NCBI GenBank assembly: GCA_036741235.1
Contig: DAINSQ010000043.1
Location: forward strand, 1 to 30,138
DNA length: 30,138 nucleotides
Source: JABWBR01 sp036741235
GTDB taxonomy: Bacteria > Bacteroidota > Bacteroidia > Chitinophagales > Saprospiraceae
Direction: 5' to 3'
The translations under genes were made by a program, and so were the position numbers. Shown piece after piece: positions 30,090 to 30,138 of this stretch (position 1 is the first letter of the stretch; each line of letters begins with the position of its first letter). The notes below the pieces were generated by a model. The model was not told the DNA's origin and searched no databases. It saw only the letters and a program-made list of their open reading frames with translations.

Positions 30090-30138
30090 CAAGGTGACAA
30101 GGTGACAAGGTGACAAGGTGACAAGGTGACAAGGTGAC
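30085..30138. repeat. GGTGACAA array at the stop codon of the adhesin gene
   Basis: Six full 8-base units and part of a seventh, running off the window end. The TGA stop of the adhesin gene (30087-30089) lies inside the first unit. Unit and orientation are the same as in the first part of the array at 23850. Confidence 0.97.

Overview
The window comes from a chromosome of a member of the Bacteroidota, most likely the class Saprospiria (Lewinella/Haliscomenobacter-like). The class is an inference; the phylum is well supported. Support includes four proteins ending in type IX secretion (T9SS) sorting domains, a giant SprB-repeat protein, the rpmB-rpmG-DUF4295-ftsY cluster, recF next to DUF721, a DUF1800/DUF1501 pair, and several upstream regions matching the Bacteroidota promoter pattern TTG-N19..21-TAnnTTTG. 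A 100-N scaffold gap and ends that run into repeats suggest a draft or metagenome assembly.

Layout. 1-30: the first codons of a minus-strand gene that leaves the window. 257-3841 (minus): pdhA, then a membrane-anchored TPR protein, ribH and an MBL-fold hydrolase. 3997-6467 (plus): recF, DUF721 and rfbB. 6474-8240 (minus): a SLC13/DASS-type permease with RCK_C domains. 8312-9454 (plus): a PagL-like lipid A deacylase homologue. 9559-13379 (minus): an M4 metalloprotease with a T9SS tail, then lolA. 13515-14201 (plus): a PNPOx-like flavin-binding protein. 14261-17275 (minus): an M43 metalloprotease with five FnIII repeats and a T9SS tail. 17422-20353 (minus): tRNA-Arg, rpmB, rpmG, DUF4295, ftsY and an App1-like phosphatase. 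20493-23760 (minus): DUF1800 and DUF1501. 24264-30089 (plus): a 1941-residue adhesin-like protein with 19 SprB repeats.

Two themes link the genes. One is the cell envelope: lipoprotein transport (lolA), lipid A trimming, dTDP-sugar synthesis, SRP targeting (ftsY) and four T9SS cargo proteins. The other is housekeeping: riboflavin, pyruvate dehydrogenase, RecF repair and ribosomal proteins.

The most unusual feature is a set of intergenic tandem arrays with a 7-8 bp period. The unit differs from locus to locus, several loci carry mirrored copies that can fold into hairpins, and many arrays touch or supply the stop codon of the neighbouring gene. Two share the unit GGTGACAA and flank the giant adhesin gene in direct orientation. 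No CRISPR array, prophage, transposase or rRNA was found.
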